DNA from: Cohnella ginsengisoli
GTDB taxonomy: Bacteria > Bacillota > Bacilli > Paenibacillales > Paenibacillaceae
Length of the DNA stretch: 64,000 nucleotides
Direction of reading: 5' to 3'
Assembly (NCBI RefSeq): GCF_029525555.1
Contig: NZ_JAPDHZ010000003.1
Location: forward strand, 868,001-932,000
The notes beneath the pieces are model-generated. The model did no database searches and was not told where the DNA came from. It saw nothing but the letters and a program-made list of their open reading frames with translations. Below, one piece after another: positions 7,101-15,383 of the stretch. Numbering within the stretch: the stretch's first letter is position 1; every line of letters begins with the position of its first letter. Both the position numbers and the translations under genes were made by a program.

Positions 7101-8621
7101 CTATTGCGTGGCGAGCTCCATGATTTTTTCCTGGCTGGCCCGTTCGATCGGCAGTTCGCCCTTGATCTTGCCTTCGGCCATGACGTAGACGCGGTCGCTC
7201 ATGCCGAGCACCTCGCCGAGCTCCGAGGAGATCATGATGATGCTCATGCCTTCGGCGATCAGCTTGTTCATGATCGTGTAAATCTCGAACTTGGCGCCGA
7301 CGTCGATGCCGCGGGTCGGCTCGTCGAGAATCAGCAGCTTCGGACCGACGAACAGCCACTTGCCGAGCGATACCTTCTGCTGGTTGCCCCCGCTTAAGTT
7401 GCCGACGATCTGCTCGACGGACGGCGCCTTCACGTTCATCGACCGCTTGTATTCGTTGGCTACCTTGACCTCTTCGTTCTGGTTGATGATGCCGCCTTTG
7501 GCGATGCCGTTCAGATTCGCGGCGGAGACGTTGCTCTTGATGTCCTGGAGCAGAAATAGGCCGTCTCCCTTGCGGTCTTCCGTGACATAGGCGATGCCCG
7601 CTTCGATCGCGTCGCTCGTATGCTTGAACGAACGGCGCTTGCCCTCCACGAGCAGCTCGCCTTGCAGTTTATAAGACTTCGGATTGCCGAAGATGCTGAG
7701 TGCCAGCTCCGTCCGCCCCGAGCCCATCAAGCCGGCGATCCCGACGATTTCTCCTTTTTTAACGTGCACGTTGGCGTTCTTGACGACGTTTCTGCCCGAA
7801 GGAGCGTCGTAGGCGGTCCAATCCCGGACCTCGAGGATCGTGTCGCCGAACTTCTTGTTCGCGCGCTTGGGATAGATGTCCTCGATCTCGCGCCCGACCA
7901 TGTTTTTGATGATGACGCCTTCCGTGATCTCGCCCTTGGCGGCGTCGAGCGTGCAGATCGTGCGTCCGTCCCGGATGACGGTGGCCTTGTCGGCGATGGA
8001 GATGACTTCTTTGAGCTTGTGGGAAATCATGATGCAGGTAATGCCTTGATCCTTCAATTCGCGAAGCAGTTCGAGCAGGTTCTCGCTGTCGTTCTCGTTC
8101 AGAGCGGCCGTCGGTTCGTCCAGGATGAGCAGCTTCACTTCCTTGCTGAGCGCCTTGGCGATCTCGACGAGCTGCTGCTTGCCAACGCCCAAGTCTTTGA
8201 TCAGGGTCTCGGGATTGACGTTCAACTTCACCTTTTTGAGCATGCGCTTGGCTTCGACGATCGTGCGGTTCCAGTTGACGACGGCGCCTCGCTTCACTTC
8301 GTTGCCCGCAAAAATGTTCTCGTAGACGGTGAGATCCGGGAACAGCGCAAGCTCCTGATAAATGATGGCGATGCCGGTCTTGACGCTGTCGCTGATCTTC
8401 GAGAAGGCTTGCACCTTGCCGTCGAATACGATGTCGCCCGAATACGTGCCATGCGGATAAACGCCGCTCAACACCTTCATCAGCGTGGACTTGCCCGCGC
8501 CGTTTTCCCCGATGAGGCAGTGGATCTCTCCCCGCTCGACCTTGAAGCTGACGTCCGTGAGCGCCTTGACGCCCGGGAATTCCTTGGTGATGCTCTTCAT
8601 CTCTAGAATATAGTCGCTCAT
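7101..8621 (-). CDS. mmsA: Monosaccharide ABC transporter ATP-binding protein (XylG/MmsA type)
   Basis: 506 residues with two ABC cassettes in tandem, as in XylG, RbsA and GguA. The first has Walker A GENGAGKST near residue 38, signature LGVGKQQLVEIAKAL and Walker B LLILDEPTAAL; the second has the usual degenerate Walker A (GLMGSGRTELAL), signature LSGGNQQKVSLGKWL and LLILDEPTRGIDVGAK. It energises uptake through mmsB at the inner face of the membrane. The ATG at 8621 was chosen over an in-frame GTG at 8630 because AAGGAG sits 8 nt upstream of it. The gene is separated from the binding protein by a 97-nt gap holding a hairpin. Confidence 0.93.
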   Translation of the reverse strand: MSDYILEMKSITKEFPGVKALTDVSFKVERGEIHCLIGENGAGKSTLMKVLSGVYPHGTYSGDIVFDGKVQAFSKISDSVKTGIAIIYQELALFPDLTVYENIFAGNEVKRGAVVNWNRTIVEAKRMLKKVKLNVNPETLIKDLGVGKQQLVEIAKALSKEVKLLILDEPTAALNENDSENLLELLRELKDQGITCIMISHKLKEVISIADKATVIRDGRTICTLDAAKGEITEGVIIKNMVGREIEDIYPKRANKKFGDTILEVRDWTAYDAPSGRNVVKNANVHVKKGEIVGIAGLMGSGRTELALSIFGNPKSYKLQGELLVEGKRRSFKHTSDAIEAGIAYVTEDRKGDGLFLLQDIKSNVSAANLNGIAKGGIINQNEEVKVANEYKRSMNVKAPSVEQIVGNLSGGNQQKVSLGKWLFVGPKLLILDEPTRGIDVGAKFEIYTIMNKLIAEGMSIIMISSELGEVLGMSDRVYVMAEGKIKGELPIERASQEKIMELATQ

Positions 8622-8660
8622 TCTCTTCACTCCTTAGGCGCAGCGACGTTCGATAATGGC

Positions 8661-8692
8661 GGAATCGCGATAGACGCATCTATCACGATCCC
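8661..8692 (-). terminator. Hairpin between binding-protein and ATPase genes
   Basis: GGAATCGCGATAGA (8661-8674) and TCTATCACGATCCC (8679-8692) form a 14-nt imperfect stem with a 4-nt loop and no T-run. Such hairpins commonly follow binding-protein genes and favour that mRNA over the downstream transporter genes. Confidence 0.55.
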
Positions 8693-8718
8693 GCGCTTCT
8701 GCTATGTGCCGGCTGGGA

Positions 8719-9826
8719 TTACAGTCCCGTGAAGTCGCCCGCTTTGTAGTAGTCCGAATCGATGAGTTTTTCCTTGACGTTGCCCTTGTCGACGACGATG
8801 ACGTCCGTTTGCTTCGCCTTCACGTCCACCTTGCCGTTGTTGTAAGAGCCGGTCGTCTCGGGCGTCTTGCCGTCTCAGGATATCGACCGCCATGCCCATC
8901 GCGTCCTTGACCAGCGTGCGGACGTCCTTGAACACCGTCATGGATTGCTTGCCGTCGATCACGTATTGGATGGATGCCTTCTCGGCGTCTTGACCGGTAA
9001 CGACGTAGCTCGTGATCGCCTTGTCGGAACCGAATACGTCGGCGATGGAGCGAGCCGTGCCGTCGTTCGGCGCCAGGATGGCGACGTCGCCCTTCATGTC
9101 GGCGGCTGCCGAGGTCAGGTGCGTTTGCGCTTTGTTCTTGGCTTCGTTGGCGTCCCAGTTCGTGGTGACTTGGCCGATGATCTTGCTCATTTGCTCGCGG
9201 GTCAGGTCCTTCGTATCCTTCAGCGCGACCGCTTCGCTCGAGTTCGCGATCTTGAACGTGCCGTCCGCGATCTTCGGCTGCAGCGTCTGCCATGCGCCTT
9301 GGAAGAACAGGAACGCGTTGTTGTCGGTAGCGGCGCCGGCGTACAGGTACAGCGGCTCGCCTTGACCCTTGGCGTGATCGACCAGGTATTGCGCTTGCGC
9401 CGCGCCGACCGCCACGCTGTCGAAGGTGACGTAGTAGTCGACCGCATCGGTGTTCGTGATCAGACGGTCGTAGGAGATGACCTTGATGCCTTCTTTTTTG
9501 GCTTCTTCTACGGCTGCCGCCGCTGCGTCGCCGTCTTGCGGACAGATGATGAGGACTTGAATGCCTTTGTTGATCAGCGTCTCGACGTTTTCCTTTTCCT
9601 TGGCGGAGGAGCCTTGGCTGAACAGAATATCCGTCGTATATTTCGTGCCGGACAGCGCATCCTTAAAGCGTTGCTCGTCCTGCACCCATCTCGGTTCGTC
9701 CTTCGTCGGGAGCACGATACCCACGCTCACCTTGCTGCTCGCTCCATCCTTGCCGCAAGCTGCGGCGACCGCCGCGAACATCATGACGACCAGCAATAGC
9801 GCGATCGATTTGAATCCTTTTTTCAT
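8719..9826 (-). CDS. ChvE-like multiple-monosaccharide binding lipoprotein (one apparent frameshift)
   Basis: Lipoprotein signal MKKGFKSIALLLVVMMF with lipobox AAVAAAC, then a Peripla_BP_4 sugar-binding domain (VGIVLPTKDEPRWVQDEQRF, LYLYAGAATDNNAFLF, YVVTGQDAEKASIQYVIDGK) closest to ChvE/MmsE proteins, which bind glucose, galactose, arabinose or xylose. After MAVDIL the reading frame breaks near 8873-8879; the expected C-terminus (GKTPETTGSYNNGKVDV ... YYKAGDFTGL) continues in the +1 frame to a stop at 8719. The intact C-terminus suggests a sequencing error or a very recent mutation. It is the first gene of the transporter operon, with an AGGGG site before the ATG and a cre-like site over the promoter. 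Confidence 0.88.
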
Positions 9827-9871
9827 TTGTTGTAACCCCTTTCGATCTCTTCGGTTTTTCTGACAAGACCA

Positions 9872-9899
9872 ACTATAGCACCGGACAAGACGCGTGAAA
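9872..9899 (-). promoter_or_regulatory. Candidate sigma-A promoter of the ChvE-like operon
   Basis: On the minus strand, TTTCAC (9894-9899) and TATAGT (9872-9877) are separated by 16 nt, about 50 nt before the start codon. The -35 match is moderate. Confidence 0.45.
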
Positions 9900-9908
9900 G
9901 CGCTTATC
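9895..9908. promoter_or_regulatory. cre-like catabolite repression site
   Basis: TGAAAGCGCTTATC matches 12 of 14 positions of the CcpA cre consensus (TGWNANCGNTNWCA) and overlaps the predicted -35 box, a position that would repress the sugar transporter when preferred sugars are present. Confidence 0.5.
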
Positions 9909-9960
9909 GATAGCACTCTTTTGCGACCGCCTGCAAAATTTTATCCTGGCCGGAAATGAC

Positions 9961-9987
9961 AAAAAACCGCATCCCGAAGGTGCGGTT
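9961..9987 (-). terminator. Intrinsic terminator of the MATE gene
   Basis: On the minus strand, AACCGCA (9981-9987) pairs with TGCGGTT (9965-9971) around a 9-nt loop and runs into TTTTTT. It lies 28 nt after the stop codon. Confidence 0.8.
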
Positions 9988-10015
9988 AACGATTGCGCGA
10001 CTGCCTTGTTTTGTT

Positions 10016-11368
10016 TTATTGCGCCAATTGCTCAAGATCCGGCTGCAATTTGTTCCGCAGCGCGTACAGCAAGATCGCTCCGACCAGGAACGCTACGGCA
10101 TCCGCGATGACGAGCGACCAGACGACGCCGTGGAAGCCGTTCATGCGATTGGCGATAAAAAGCACGGGAATCAACGTTGCCCCTTGAACGACGGACATCA
10201 CAAACGCGGCGGTCCCCTGCGCGGTCGCTTGAAAAATCCCCGTGAACAGCGAGGTCATGCCCGTTATGAACAAGGAGAGAAACGTCACGTGCAAAATGTA
10301 GCTGCCCATTTCGATCAACTGCGGGTCGTTCGTAAACCAGCCGATCAGATGGTCGGATACGAGATAGACGACGACGCCGAATACGACGGCCAGCCCCACG
10401 ATCGTCTTGATCGTAAAGGAGATCGTATGCTTCATGCGCAGCTTGTTGGCCGTAAAAGAAAAGGCGATCAGCGGCACGACGCCCTCGCACAAGCCCATCA
10501 GAATAAACTCGGGAAATTGCAGCAAGCGAGACGAAATGCCGTAGCCCGCGATGGCTTGCTCTCCGTATTCGACCAGGTAGTGGTTAAAGATCAGCGACAT
10601 GGCCCCCAGGAATACGCTCATCACGAAGACGGGGACGCCGATTTTGAACACATTGCTCAGGATATCCTTGCTCACCTTGAACCATTTTGCCGAGACGGTT
10701 AGAAATGAACTCTTGTAGCCCATATGGAAAGCGAAGTAGACGCCAGCGACCAGATTAGATACGACCGTCGCCGACGCGACGCCGATGACGCCCCAGTGCA
10801 AGACGAAGACGGCGAGCGCATCGAGCGCGATGTTGACGGCGACGCTGAGGATCATACCGACCATCGACGTGATGGCCGAACCCTCCGAGCGCACGATATT
10901 TTCCAGCGTGAAAAACAACACGACGAACGGCGAACCGATGAGCATAATCGTGACATAGTCCTTCGTGAATCCGAACGAATCGGCCGTCGCTCCCAGTCCG
11001 TGAACGATCGGGTCAATCAACGGCAGACCGACGGCCATCACGATAAGTCCTAGGACCAGACTGCTGTAAAAGGCGAACGAAGACACATGCTTGACGTCCT
11101 CGTATTTTTTCTCTCCCAGCAGGCGGGAGATGAAGGCGCCGCTGCCGATGCCGATCAGGTTGCCCAGTGCCATAATGATCGCGAACAACGGCAGCGTGAG
11201 CGCGAGCGCGGATAGGATGGCGGTATCGTTAAGCGTACCAAGGAAATAGGCATTTAAGATGGAGTAAATGACGGCCATTGAAGTGCCTAGCATCATCGGC
11301 AGGGCGAAGTGGGCTACGGCTTTGGCGATCGGCGCTTTTTCAAAGTAATGGAGGTTTGCAGATTCCAT
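10016..11368 (-). CDS. MATE family multidrug efflux transporter
   Basis: 450 residues from the chosen start, about twelve membrane segments in two MatE halves (ALPMMLGTSMAVIYSILNAY in the first; KIGVPVFVMSVFLGAMSLIF in the second), closest in feel to MepA-like exporters. It would use a Na+ or H+ gradient to expel cationic drugs or metabolites. An upstream in-frame ATG at 11413 has no ribosome site and lies inside an operator repeat array; ATG 11368 (MESANLHYFEKAPIAKAV) with GGTGA upstream was chosen. It is divergent from a TetR-like regulator that very likely controls it. Confidence 0.9.
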   Translation of the reverse strand: MESANLHYFEKAPIAKAVAHFALPMMLGTSMAVIYSILNAYFLGTLNDTAILSALALTLPLFAIIMALGNLIGIGSGAFISRLLGEKKYEDVKHVSSFAFYSSLVLGLIVMAVGLPLIDPIVHGLGATADSFGFTKDYVTIMLIGSPFVVLFFTLENIVRSEGSAITSMVGMILSVAVNIALDALAVFVLHWGVIGVASATVVSNLVAGVYFAFHMGYKSSFLTVSAKWFKVSKDILSNVFKIGVPVFVMSVFLGAMSLIFNHYLVEYGEQAIAGYGISSRLLQFPEFILMGLCEGVVPLIAFSFTANKLRMKHTISFTIKTIVGLAVVFGVVVYLVSDHLIGWFTNDPQLIEMGSYILHVTFLSLFITGMTSLFTGIFQATAQGTAAFVMSVVQGATLIPVLFIANRMNGFHGVVWSLVIADAVAFLVGAILLYALRNKLQPDLEQLAQ

Positions 11369-11404
11369 GCGGGTCACCGCTTTCTTTGGTTTTATCAGGC
11401 TTTG

Positions 11405-11566
11405 GTCTAACATAGACAGCCGTCTAAGTTAGCAGGCGCTCGTCTAACTTTCGGGCAACCGTCTAACTCAGCAAGCATCAGTCTAACACCGTTAGATTGA
11501 ACCTTACAGTGTTAGATGATATCATGGGTTTATGAACCTGTAAAGAATAATCTTACACCGTTAGAC
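11405..11566. promoter_or_regulatory. Operator array between MATE and tetR-like genes
   Basis: GTCTAA(C/G) recurs at 11405, 11422, 11442, 11461 and 11481, spaced 17-20 bp. The inverted form GTTAGA follows at 11491, 11511 and 11560. The central site TCTAAC-ACC-GTTAGA (11482-11496) is a perfect 6-bp palindrome with a 3-nt spacer; imperfect versions end at 11516 and 11565. This fits binding sites for the adjacent TetR-like protein, with half-sites about two helical turns apart on one DNA face. Confidence 0.75.
11497..11525 (+). promoter_or_regulatory. Promoter of the tetR-like gene
   Basis: TTGAAC (11497-11502), 17-nt spacer, TATCAT (11520-11525), 57 nt before the start. A palindromic operator half lies inside the spacer, consistent with autorepression. 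Confidence 0.55.
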
Positions 11567-11582
11567 AAAGGGCGGAATATCG

Positions 11583-12263
11583 ATGAAAAAGCAGCAGCCG
11601 CAAATATCGGAAGACAAAATTCTGGAAGCCTCGTGGGCGCTTCTGGGAGAGGACGGCATCGAAAAATTCAGCATGAGACGATTGGCCGATCGGCTGGGAA
11701 TCCAGGCGCCCTCGCTGTACTGGTACTTCAAGAGCAAGTTGGATCTCTATCAGCGCTTGGCCAACCAAGTATCGCGAATCATCCTGGAGGAGTATCGTTC
11801 TGAAGGGGACTGGAAGGCGCAGCTCGCGGGCATTGCGACTACGATACGAAACGTGCACCGCCGGTACCCCTGCTCCACGCAGCTGATGATGCTGACGCTC
11901 CCGCACGAGCCGGACATCATCCGGCTTACCAACCGCATGCTGCTCTGCCTGGAAGCGACGCCGCTTGCGCAGGAGCAGAAAATACAGACGGTGCTTGCGC
12001 TCGTGAATTACGTTCACTACTTCGTGCTGGACGACTATCAGCATCAGCGCAACGTGGCCGCGATGATGAACGACCAGGGAGAATTCCATAAAGGCGGGAT
12101 GATTGGTCTGCTGGACGCCATGAGCGAGGAGGATGCGGGACTGTTCCGGAGGCTGTTCAAAAGCGGAATGTTCGAGCTGATGGGGACCGACCGGTCGTTC
12201 GAGTTCGGCTTGAACCTGATTCTGCTCGGGGTCGAGCAGGTGATTAAGGCGCAGGAAAACTAA
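11583..12263 (+). CDS. TetR/AcrR family regulator with TetR_C-like domain
   Basis: 226 residues. The N-terminal HTH is standard (ILEASWALLGEDGIEKFSMR, then LADRLGIQAPSLYWYFKSK). The C-terminal region of about 150 residues resembles the all-alpha TetR_C effector-binding domain (LAGIATTIRNVHRRYP, FELMGTDRSFEFGLNLILLGV), so it probably binds a small aromatic or drug-like ligand. It likely represses the divergent MATE exporter and itself through the TCTAAC-N3-GTTAGA sites between them. AAGGGCGG precedes the ATG. Its 3' end runs into the 72-bp palindrome array. Confidence 0.9.
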   Translation: MKKQQPQISEDKILEASWALLGEDGIEKFSMRRLADRLGIQAPSLYWYFKSKLDLYQRLANQVSRIILEEYRSEGDWKAQLAGIATTIRNVHRRYPCSTQLMMLTLPHEPDIIRLTNRMLLCLEATPLAQEQKIQTVLALVNYVHYFVLDDYQHQRNVAAMMNDQGEFHKGGMIGLLDAMSEEDAGLFRRLFKSGMFELMGTDRSFEFGLNLILLGVEQVIKAQEN

Positions 12264-12275
12264 CTCGCATCCGCG

Positions 12276-14150
12276 GCATAGCGCAATTTTGCGCTATGCG
12301 GGCCATGTCGCCGCCCGCGTTCGTGCCGACGCTTACTTATGTGCGCGGCATAGCGCATTTTTGCGCTATGCGAGCTACGTCGCTATCCGCGTTCGTGCCG
12401 ACGCCAACTTGCGTCCGCGTCATAGCGCATTTTTGCGCTATGCGGGCTATGTCGCTACCCGCGTGCGCGCCGGCACCAACTTACGTGCGCGGCATAGCGC
12501 AATTTTGCGCTATGTGGGCCACGTCGCTACCCGCGTGCGCGCCGGCGCTAACTTGCGTCCGCGACATAGCGCAATTTTGCGCTATGCGGGTCACATCGCT
12601 ACCCGCGTTCGTGCCGACGCTAACTTGCGTCCGCGGCATAGCGCAATTTTGCGCTATGCGGGCTACGTCGCTATCCGCGTTCGTGCCGACGCTAACTTGC
12701 GTCCGCGGCATAGCGCAATTTTGCGCTATGCGGGCTATGTCGCTACCCGCGTGCGCGCCGGCACCAACTTACGTGCGCGGCATAGCGCAATTTTGCGCTA
12801 TGTGGGCCACGTCGCTACCCGCGTTTGTGCCGACGCTAACTTGCGTCCGCGGCATAGCGCAATTTTGCGCTATGCAGGCCATGTCGCTCCCCGCGTGCGC
12901 GCCGGCACCAACTTACGTGCGCGGCATAGCGCAATTTTGCGCTATGCGGGCTACGTCGCTATCCGCGTTCGCGCCGACACCAACTTGCGTCCGCGAAACT
13001 TGCGTCCGCGGCATAGCGCAATTTTGCTCTATGCGGGCCACGTCGCTACCCGCGTGCGCGCCGGCACCAACTTACGTGCGCGGCATAGCGCAATTTTGCG
13101 CTATGCGGACTACGTCGCTACCCGCGTTCGTGCCGACGCTAACTTGCGTCCGCGGCATAGCGCAATTTTGCGGTATGCAGGCCATGTCGCTACCCGCGTT
13201 CGTGCCGGCGCTAACTTGCGTCCGTGGCATAGCGCAATTTTGCGCTATGCGGGCCACGTCGCTAGCCGCGATCGCGCCGACACCAACTTGCGTCCGTGGC
13301 ATAGCGCAATTTTGCGCTATGCAGGCCACGTCGCTACCCGCGTGCGCGCCGGCGCTAACTTACGTGCGCGGCATAGCGCAATTTTGCGCTATGCGGGCTA
13401 CGTCGCTACCCGCGTTCGTGCCGACGCTAACTTGCGTCCGTGGCATAGCGCAATTTTGCGCTATGCGGGCTATGTCGCTCCCCGCGTTCGCGCCGGCGCC
13501 AACTTGCGTCCGCGGCATAGCGCAATTTTGCGCTATGCGGGCTATGTCGCTCCCCGCGTTCGTGCCGACGCTAACTTGCGTCCGCGGCATAGCGCAATTT
13601 TGCGCTATGCAGGCCACGTCGCTAGCCGCGTTCGCGCCGACGCCAACTTGCGTCCGTGGCATAGCGCAATTTTGCGCTATGCGGGCCACGTCGCTACCCG
13701 CGTTCGCGCCGACACCAACTTGCGTCCGTGGCATAGCGCTATTTTGCGCTATGCGGGCCACATCGCTACCCGCGTTCGTGCCGACGCTAACTTGCGTCCG
13801 CGGCATAGCGCAATTTTGCGCTATGCGGGCCACGTCGCTAGCCGCGTGCGCGCCGGCACCAACTTACGTGCGCGGCATAGCGCAATTTTGCGCTATGTGG
13901 GCCACGTCGCTCCCCGCGTTCGCGCCGGCGCCAACTTGCGTCCGCGACATAGCGCAATTTTGCGCTATGCGGGCCACGTCGCTACCCGCGTTCGTGCCGA
14001 CGCGAAACTTGCGTCCGCGACATAGCGCAATTTTGCGCTATGCGGGCCACGTCGCTACCCGCGTTCGTGCCGGCGCTAACTTGCGTCCGCGACATAGCGC
14101 AATTTTGCGCTATGCGGGCCACGTCGCTACCCGCGTTCGCGCTGACACTA
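12276..14150. repeat. Tandem array of 26 copies of a 72-bp palindromic unit
   Basis: The palindrome GCATAGCGCAA-TT-TTGCGCTATGC, or a close variant, occurs 26 times. The period is exactly 72 bp except for two insertions: about 15 bp before the 11th copy (near 13000) and 1 bp before the 25th (near 14005). The 48-bp linker (CGGGCCACGTCGCTACCCGC...AACTTGCGTCCGCG) is also conserved, with alternating variants such as GTGCGCGCCGGCACC and TTCGTGCCGACGCTA. The unit is a multiple of three, so several frames stay open for up to 600 codons, but none has a ribosome site. It starts 12 nt after the tetR-like stop and ends before the xylF terminator. Confidence 0.95.
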
Positions 14151-14183
14151 ACACTCCGCTTCTTCTCCCGCTTGCAACATGAG

Positions 14184-14216
14184 AAAAAGCGCCAGGACAT
14201 CGTCCCTGACGCTTTC
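14184..14216 (-). terminator. Terminator of the xylFII-lytS-yesN-xylF operon
   Basis: On the minus strand, AAAGCGTCAGGGAC pairs with GTCCTGGCGCTTT around a short loop and is followed by further T residues (plus-strand A-run 14184-14188). It lies 41 nt past the xylF stop. Confidence 0.7.
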
Positions 14217-14256
14217 TCGCACAATTCGCCATCTTCCGCCGAAACCGCCGGCGTTC

Positions 14257-15381
14257 CTACTGCTTCACGTTCTTGTACACTTCCTCCCGCGTATGGAAGC
14301 CCTCCGCGATGATCGTCTCGTCGATGTTGAACTTGTCGACGGCGATCGGCGAGAGCAGCACGGAAGGCACCTCGATCTTGCCGTTGTTGACCTTCCGGTC
14401 GGCGCCCGGGTCTTCTCCCCGCGCGAGCTTGAAGGCGAGCTCCGCCGCCTTCTCGGCGAGCAGCTTGATCGGCTTGTAGACGGTCATCGTCTGCGTCCCT
14501 TCGACGATCCGCTGCGCGGCCGCGAGATCCGCGTCCTGGCCCGCGATCGGGATCCTTCCGGCGAGCCCACGCTCGGCCAGCGCCTGGACGACGCCGCCCG
14601 CGGTCGCGTCGTTGGCCGCGATGACCGCGTCGATCCGGTCGCCGTTCGCGTCGAGCGCCGCCCGCATGTTGGCCAGCGCATTCGCCGGCAGCCAGTCCTT
14701 GCTCCACTGGTCGTACACGACCCTGATGTCGCCGCTGTCGATTTTCGGCTGGATGACGTTGAACACGCCTTGCTTGAACATATGCGCGTTGTTGTCCGTA
14801 TCGGCCCCGCCGATATAGACGTACTTGCCGCGCGGCACTTGCTTTAGAATCGCCTCGGCCTGGAGCTCGCCGACCTTCTCATTGTCGAAGGAAACGTAAA
14901 GATCGATATCGGCGTTGTTGACCAGCCGATCGTAGGCGAGCACCTTGATGCCCGAGGAATGGGCGCGCTTGACGATCGCCGCCGTCGCCGCCGCGTTGTG
15001 GGGCACGATGACGAGGATGTCGACGCCTTCGCCGATCATCGTCTCGGCCTGCGAGATCTGCTTGGCGTCGTCCCCGTTCGCCGCCTCGATGACGACCTCG
15101 GCGCCGAGCGCCTCCGCGGCCGCCTTGAACAGATCGCGGTCGCGCAGCCAGCGCTCCTCGAGCAGCGTGTCCATCGCGAAGCCGATCTTGATCGGCCCGC
15201 TATGGCCCGAAGGCGCGACGCCCCCGCCGCCTCCCGCTCCTTGCGAAGCGGAAGCCGCGGGCTCGGTGCCCGACCGTCCGCCGCCGTCGCAGCCTGCCGC
15301 CAAGCATGCCAGCGTCAGCGCCAGCGCCATCAGAAGCAGCGGCCTCATCCCTCGCCTGACGCGTATCCACGACTGCACCAT
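14257..15381 (-). CDS. xylF: D-xylose ABC transporter substrate-binding protein XylF
   Basis: 374 residues. A lipoprotein signal (ALTLACLAAGC lipobox) and Gly/Ser-rich linker lead into a domain that follows E. coli XylF motif by motif: IKIGFAMDTLLEERWLRDRD, VLAYDRLVNNADIDLYVSFD, DQWSKDWLPANAL, AANDATAGGVVQAL, GTQTMTVYKPIKLLA. It captures D-xylose outside the membrane for an XylG/XylH-type importer. The ATG at 15381 with AAGGGG upstream lies just beyond the response-regulator stop (15384); the open frame continues upstream but there overlaps that gene. It is the last gene of the sensor operon. No xylG or xylH follows directly; the nearest candidates are mmsA/mmsB 6-8 kb away. Confidence 0.92.
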   Translation of the reverse strand: MVQSWIRVRRGMRPLLLMALALTLACLAAGCDGGGRSGTEPAASASQGAGGGGGVAPSGHSGPIKIGFAMDTLLEERWLRDRDLFKAAAEALGAEVVIEAANGDDAKQISQAETMIGEGVDILVIVPHNAAATAAIVKRAHSSGIKVLAYDRLVNNADIDLYVSFDNEKVGELQAEAILKQVPRGKYVYIGGADTDNNAHMFKQGVFNVIQPKIDSGDIRVVYDQWSKDWLPANALANMRAALDANGDRIDAVIAANDATAGGVVQALAERGLAGRIPIAGQDADLAAAQRIVEGTQTMTVYKPIKLLAEKAAELAFKLARGEDPGADRKVNNGKIEVPSVLLSPIAVDKFNIDETIIAEGFHTREEVYKNVKQ

Positions 15382-15383
15382 CT

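Noticed and set aside
12276..14150. CRISPR array
   Set aside because: The whole 72-bp unit is conserved including the part between palindromes; there are no unique spacers and no cas genes.
12289..14182. Long open frames (about 580 and 630 codons) across the 72-bp array
   Set aside because: They exist because the repeat is a multiple of three without stops in several frames. No ribosome site, strange composition, and matching minus-strand frames are also open.
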